A DNA stretch of 44,291 nucleotides from the NCBI GenBank assembly GCA_016125215.1, contig WGMF01000001.1, positions 1-44,291 on the forward strand, in the 5' to 3' direction. The notes under the pieces were generated by a model. It worked only from the letters and a program-made list of their open reading frames with translations, had not been told where the DNA came from and searched no databases. Positions within the stretch are counted from its first letter, which is position 1. Each line of letters opens with the position of its first letter. Shown piece after piece: positions 42,476 through 44,291 of this stretch. The translations under genes and the position numbers were made by a program. This stretch comes from Phycisphaera sp. (lineage in GTDB: Bacteria; Planctomycetota; Phycisphaerae; Phycisphaerales; Phycisphaeraceae).

Positions 42476-44065
42476 TCAGCCAAACGCCCGTTCCGCCAGC
42501 GCGACGGCCGTCGCCATCGCCGCGGACTTGTTGAGCGTCTCCTGGTGCTCCATGTCCTCATCGCTGTCGGCCACGATGCCCCCGCCCGCCTGGATGTGGA
42601 CGGTCCAGTAGTCGGCGGTAGCCGAATGACTACTATCCCTTGGTAAGACCACCATCGTCCGCAGCGCGATCGCCATGTCCATGTTGCCCGCGAGGTCGGC
42701 GTAACCCACCGCGCCGGCATAAGGCCCCCGCCTCGTCGGTTCGAGTTCGTCGATGATCTGCATCGCACGCACCTTCGGCGCCCCGCTCACCGTGCCCACC
42801 GGCAGCGCGTATCGCAGCGCGTCCCAGCACGTCTTGCCCTCACGCAATCTCCCCGTCACCGTCGACGAAATATGCATCACGTGGCTGTAACGCTCGACCG
42901 TCATCACCTCCGGCAATTCAATCGTGCCCGGCTGACACACTCTCCCAACATCGTTGCGTCCCAGGTCCACGAGCATGATGTGCTCAGCCCGCTCCTTCGG
43001 GTCGTCGAGCAATTCACGCTCCAGCGCCGCGTCCTCAGCCGGGGTCTGGCCACGCTTGCGCGTGCCTGCCAAGGGCCTGTTCGTCACCACGCCGTCCTGC
43101 ACCCGGCAAAGAATCTCCGGGCTCGACCCCACGAGCACCGCGCCCTCGACCTGCAGGTAAAACATATACGGCGAGGGATTGAGCACCCGCAGCGAACGGT
43201 AGATGTCAAACGGGTCGGCCTTGGTCCGCAGTTCAAACCGCTGGCTGGGCACGACCTGGAAAATATCCCCCGCGCCGATGTATTGCTTGGCCTTACGCAC
43301 AGCCTTTTGATAACCGCCCACGCCCATGTTGCTCGGCGGCAGTTCCCGCGCGGGGGTCGAGAGGTCCAACTCGCCCGCGGAGAGTTCCGGCACGCTGCCG
43401 CGCGGCGTCTCGATCCGCTGGACCAGGTCATCGAGTTCACGCACGCCCGATGCGTAGGCGTCGTCCACGCTTTTGTGGTCCGCGATGCGCACGTTGGTGA
43501 TGAGCACCACCGCTTTGCGGGCGTTGTCGAAGGCAATCACCTGACGGTAGAGCTGCATGTGCAGGTCGGGCAGGTGGCGGTCGTCTTCCGGGGGATTGGG
43601 CAACTGCTCGCCCTCGAGGTAACGCACCGTGTCGTAGCCCGCATACCCGACCCAGCCGCCGGTGAAGAGGGGGATGTCCATCGGCAAGCGTTCGCGCGGC
43701 GGGAGCGTCCAGTTGCGCGTGATGCGTTCGATCTCCGCCAGCGGGTCGGGGTGTTCGTATGCTTTCGAGGTGGCCTGGCCGTTCGGCGATTCGTGGACGC
43801 GGTGGACCACCCTGCGGTCGTAGGCAACCAGTTCCTCCACGGGGTTGGCCCCGAGGAAACTGTAACGCCCGATGCGGTCGCCCCCGACGACGGACTCAAA
43901 CAAAAAACTCGGTGCCAGCCGCGTATCACGCTCGACCAGCCGACGGTACGCCAGCACCGGCGTGAGCTGGTCGCTCATGATCCTGCGCACCATCGGCACG
44001 GTATTCACACCGGGCATGGCCGCGAGTTTCTTGAAGGCGTCGGGTTGGGGGAGGGTCAGGGGCAT
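42476..44065 (-). CDS. trpE: Anthranilate synthase component I
   Basis: A 529-residue chorismate-using enzyme. It has an N-terminal regulatory region (LTPVLAYRRLVERDTRLAPS FLFES, where the tryptophan-binding LLES-like motif lies), GGWVGYAGYDTVRYLE, and the catalytic half: VVPSQRFELRTKADPFDIYR, LNPSPYMFYLQ, GSSPEILCRVQDG, LAGTRKRGQTPAEDAALERE, MLVDLGRNDVGRV, ALPVGTVSGAPKVRAMQIID. It makes anthranilate with a glutamine amidotransferase partner; trpG is not in the window. PabB (aminodeoxychorismate synthase) is less likely given the length and N-terminus. No ribosome site is seen before the ATG. Confidence 0.93.
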   Translation of the reverse strand: MPLTLPQPDAFKKLAAMPGVNTVPMVRRIMSDQLTPVLAYRRLVERDTRLAPSFLFESVVGGDRIGRYSFLGANPVEELVAYDRRVVHRVHESPNGQATSKAYEHPDPLAEIERITRNWTLPPRERLPMDIPLFTGGWVGYAGYDTVRYLEGEQLPNPPEDDRHLPDLHMQLYRQVIAFDNARKAVVLITNVRIADHKSVDDAYASGVRELDDLVQRIETPRGSVPELSAGELDLSTPARELPPSNMGVGGYQKAVRKAKQYIGAGDIFQVVPSQRFELRTKADPFDIYRSLRVLNPSPYMFYLQVEGAVLVGSSPEILCRVQDGVVTNRPLAGTRKRGQTPAEDAALERELLDDPKERAEHIMLVDLGRNDVGRVCQPGTIELPEVMTVERYSHVMHISSTVTGRLREGKTCWDALRYALPVGTVSGAPKVRAMQIIDELEPTRRGPYAGAVGYADLAGNMDMAIALRTMVVLPRDSSHSATADYWTVHIQAGGGIVADSDEDMEHQETLNKSAAMATAVALAERAFG

Positions 44066-44077
44066 GGTTCAAAAAAC

Positions 44078-44160
44078 CATCGATGATTGATGATTGATAA
44101 TTGATGATGTCATAAGCCGAGCAAGATGCACTCTGAGATCATCAATCATAAATCATCACT
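44078..44160. repeat. ATCATCA-heptad inverted pair upstream of trpE
   Basis: CATCGATGATTGATGATTG with ATAATTGATGATG (44078-44110) and, inverted, TGAGATCATCAATCATAAAT with CATCA (44134-44157). The right part includes the TCTGAGATCATCAATCA core shared with 17155 and 34372. The rest of the window (44161-44291) shows no gene I can support. Confidence 0.7.
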
Positions 44161-44291
44161 ACTGTCCCAACGTTTGATGCAAGAATCATTCTAACTTCAA
44201 TCAACCGCGCGATCTGCAACGAATCATGACCTGCATCGACTTCAATTCGATCCCATCATGGAGCCTTTCCTCAATGTCAGGAGAGGCTCAT

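Noticed and set aside
42872-44086. A 404-codon plus-strand open frame
   Set aside because: It lies antisense to trpE, which has complete catalytic motifs.

Overview
The window reads as a chromosomal segment of a GC-rich planctomycete, most likely class Phycisphaerae. This is an inference from its content: a heme peroxidase with a PEP-CTERM tail, a 1519-residue PQQ-type propeller/TPR protein, a Minf_1886-family protein, an STN-like secreted protein and a zinc-ribbon membrane protein, set among ordinary housekeeping genes. No complete phage, transposon, CRISPR array or tRNA was found. The only clear mobile-element debris is the left end (1-1110), a mosaic of two tyrosine-recombinase pieces and an AraC-type tail.

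Layout. 1.2-6.4 kb: SGNH hydrolase, Minf_1886 protein, AI-2E-type permease, a small protein, a secreted STN-like protein, and rplM-rpsI with a sigma70-like promoter and a terminator. 6.5-10 kb: SpoIIE/PP2C phosphatase, then a minus-strand run (membrane protein, small protein, thermonuclease, CopD-like protein). 10-12.6 kb: SRP RNA, dnaX with an A10 slippage site, ybaB. 12.7-17 kb: aspartate/aromatic aminotransferase diverging from tyrA, a secreted helical protein, proC. 17-25.8 kb: UbiD-type decarboxylase, zinc-ribbon membrane protein, degenerate B12-binding-fold protein, M48 lipoprotein peptidase, UbiE-type methyltransferase, DUF2231 protein, glyA. 25.8-31.5 kb: the giant propeller/TPR protein diverging from a PfkB kinase. 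31.5-32.6 kb: rpsL-rpsG. 32.6-36.4 kb: a SAM-I riboswitch controlling a threonine-synthase-like PLP enzyme, a MoaD/ThiS-type carrier ending in GG, a NIL-domain protein and a ThiF/MoeB activating enzyme. 36.4-44.1 kb: two DinB proteins, PEP-CTERM peroxidase, class V aminotransferase, NfeD-like protein, FliN-like protein, DUF1643 protein, trpE.

The most exciting unit is the riboswitch operon. Its parts fit a protein-thiocarboxylate route for sulfur into homocysteine/methionine, switched off by SAM, with the 'threonine synthase' as the possible sulfur-accepting enzyme. The riboswitch shows a terminator and a 9-bp antiterminator directly in sequence.

The second striking layer is non-coding. Many intergenic gaps carry composite inverted-repeat elements whose arms are tandem 7- or 9-bp units, sometimes nested, around shared core motifs. 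Two of these elements run into the N-termini of coding regions (thiF-like and nfeD-like). Other layers are a covarying ATTTAGC hairpin family, near-identical palindromes at convergent gene ends, a decamer CTTCCGGGGG found 16 times, and a set of genes whose -10 hexamer lies only 6-10 nt before the ATG, which suggests leaderless mRNAs.
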